Shown here piece by piece: positions 18,550 to 19,239 of a DNA stretch of 19,239 nucleotides. The notes under the pieces are model-generated. The model was not told where the DNA came from. It did no database searches and worked only from the letters and a program-made list of their open reading frames with translations. Position 1 is the stretch's first letter. Each line of letters opens with the position of its first letter. The position numbers and the translations under genes are program-made. Source of the DNA: Larix sibirica (lineage: Eukaryota; Streptophyta; Pinopsida; Pinales; Pinaceae). The DNA lies in contig NWUY0300030574.1 in the NCBI GenBank assembly GCA_004151065.3, forward strand, positions 1-19,239, written 5' to 3'.

Positions 18550-19239
18550 ATGTATTCGATAAATAAAGCATGGGGTGATATTGATATTGCCTCAGCTATG
18601 CTTAAAATTAGAGATTATCAAGTGTTCAATAGGGACGCAACTAAAGAATATGCGTCGATTTTCAATGATACACTCTTCAATGACAATAAAGACTACGAAG
18701 AATACAATATTGATAATGATGTTCAACATTTCCAGCGCTTGAAAAAAATTAAAACATCAGTCAATAGGCCTTATTATATTGTAAAACAACCACATATATT
18801 AGACAACATATCATTCTTTGACATGAGAAGAAAAATGAACAAATAACAAGCAGCTATAGTGAAAGATATAGTCACTAAGAAGAAAAAGGCATCGAATGAA
18901 CCAATTTATTTGTTTTTGACAAGAGGTGCAGTAATGGGAAAAACATTTGCACTGCAATAGCAATTTTCCAATCACTTGTGCACATGTATAATAGTAGAAT
19001 TGAATATGACCCACTTCAATTAAAAGGAATCATAGCAGCCTATACAGGAAATGCAACATTTAATGCAGGAGGTGTCACTCTACACTCTGCATTCTACATG
19101 CCCTTTAAGAAAAAACAATATCTACCCCTTAATAATGACAAGTTCGATACAATAACAAAGCACTATGAACAACTTTATGTTGTGCTAATTGACGAAGAAT
19201 CGCTTGTTGGTTCAACATTCCTGTACCAAATCGACAAAA
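18550..19239 (+). pseudogene. PIF1-like helicase fragment, Helitron-associated type
   Basis: The frame opens right after an N and runs off the window. An N-terminal acidic linker (DNKDYEEYNIDNDV) leads to QAAIVKDIV and LFLTRGAVMGKTFAL, the Walker A region of PIF1 superfamily-1B helicases (usual GGAGTGKT; here the first G is R and GT is VM). Then follow DPLQLKGIIAAYTGNA, AGGVTLHSAFYMPF, and the Walker B region YVVLIDEESLVGSTF. Such helicases form the C-terminal part of Helitron Rep-Hel proteins, which unwind DNA for rolling-circle transposition. Breaks: TAA at 18844-18846, TAG at 18957-18959, and loss of one base there; the downstream frame is then open to the end. A cellular PIF1 is unlikely given these lesions. 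No Rep domain or Helitron end lies in view. Confidence 0.82.

Overview
This window looks like nuclear DNA of a seed plant. The genome is large and rich in retrotransposons, and a conifer (spruce or pine type) is my best inference. Direct support: an intron-containing GT-AG gene at the left edge, long AT-rich gene-free stretches, several generations of decayed retrotransposons, and plant-type L1 LINE domains (DUF4283 plus CCHC in ORF1; endonuclease, reverse transcriptase, zf-RVT and RNase H in ORF2). Nothing looks bacterial: there are no operons, ribosome binding sites or tight gene packing. Three single-base Ns (14241, 15587, 18545) are probably contig joins or ambiguous bases.

Layout, left to right. 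1-1246: the 3' part of a host gene on the + strand, reconstructed as four phase-compatible exons. It resembles the plant COR27/COR28 cold- and clock-regulated family. 1247-3277: AT-rich, no gene, three short tandem duplications. 3283-5129: a non-coding LTR element of about 1.85 kb with ~228-bp LTRs, a polypurine tract and near-matching 5-bp target duplications. 5462-11943: a near-complete L1-type LINE on the - strand, bounded by a perfect 18-bp target-site duplication and broken by nine nonsense codons and two frameshifts. About 12078-12534: a possible non-autonomous CACTA-like relic. About 12976-13960: a heavily decayed Ty3/Gypsy pol fragment (protease and RNase H regions) on the + strand. 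14457-16050: a complex AT-rich tandem array with ~490-bp units and 27-bp sub-repeats. About 16600-18060: a second, older LINE reverse-transcriptase relic on the - strand. 18119-18327: a probable LINE 3' tail and a 38-bp tandem repeat. 18550-19239: a PIF1/Helitron-type helicase fragment on the + strand, running off the window and already broken.

Only the left-edge gene may be functional; everything else recognisable is mobile-element debris. The most informative signal is how the large LINE died. Eight of its nine premature stops are TAG and one is TGA, with no TAA. Each TAG can be explained by one C-to-T change in CHG context, and the TGA by one at a CpG, as expected from silencing by plant DNA methylation.
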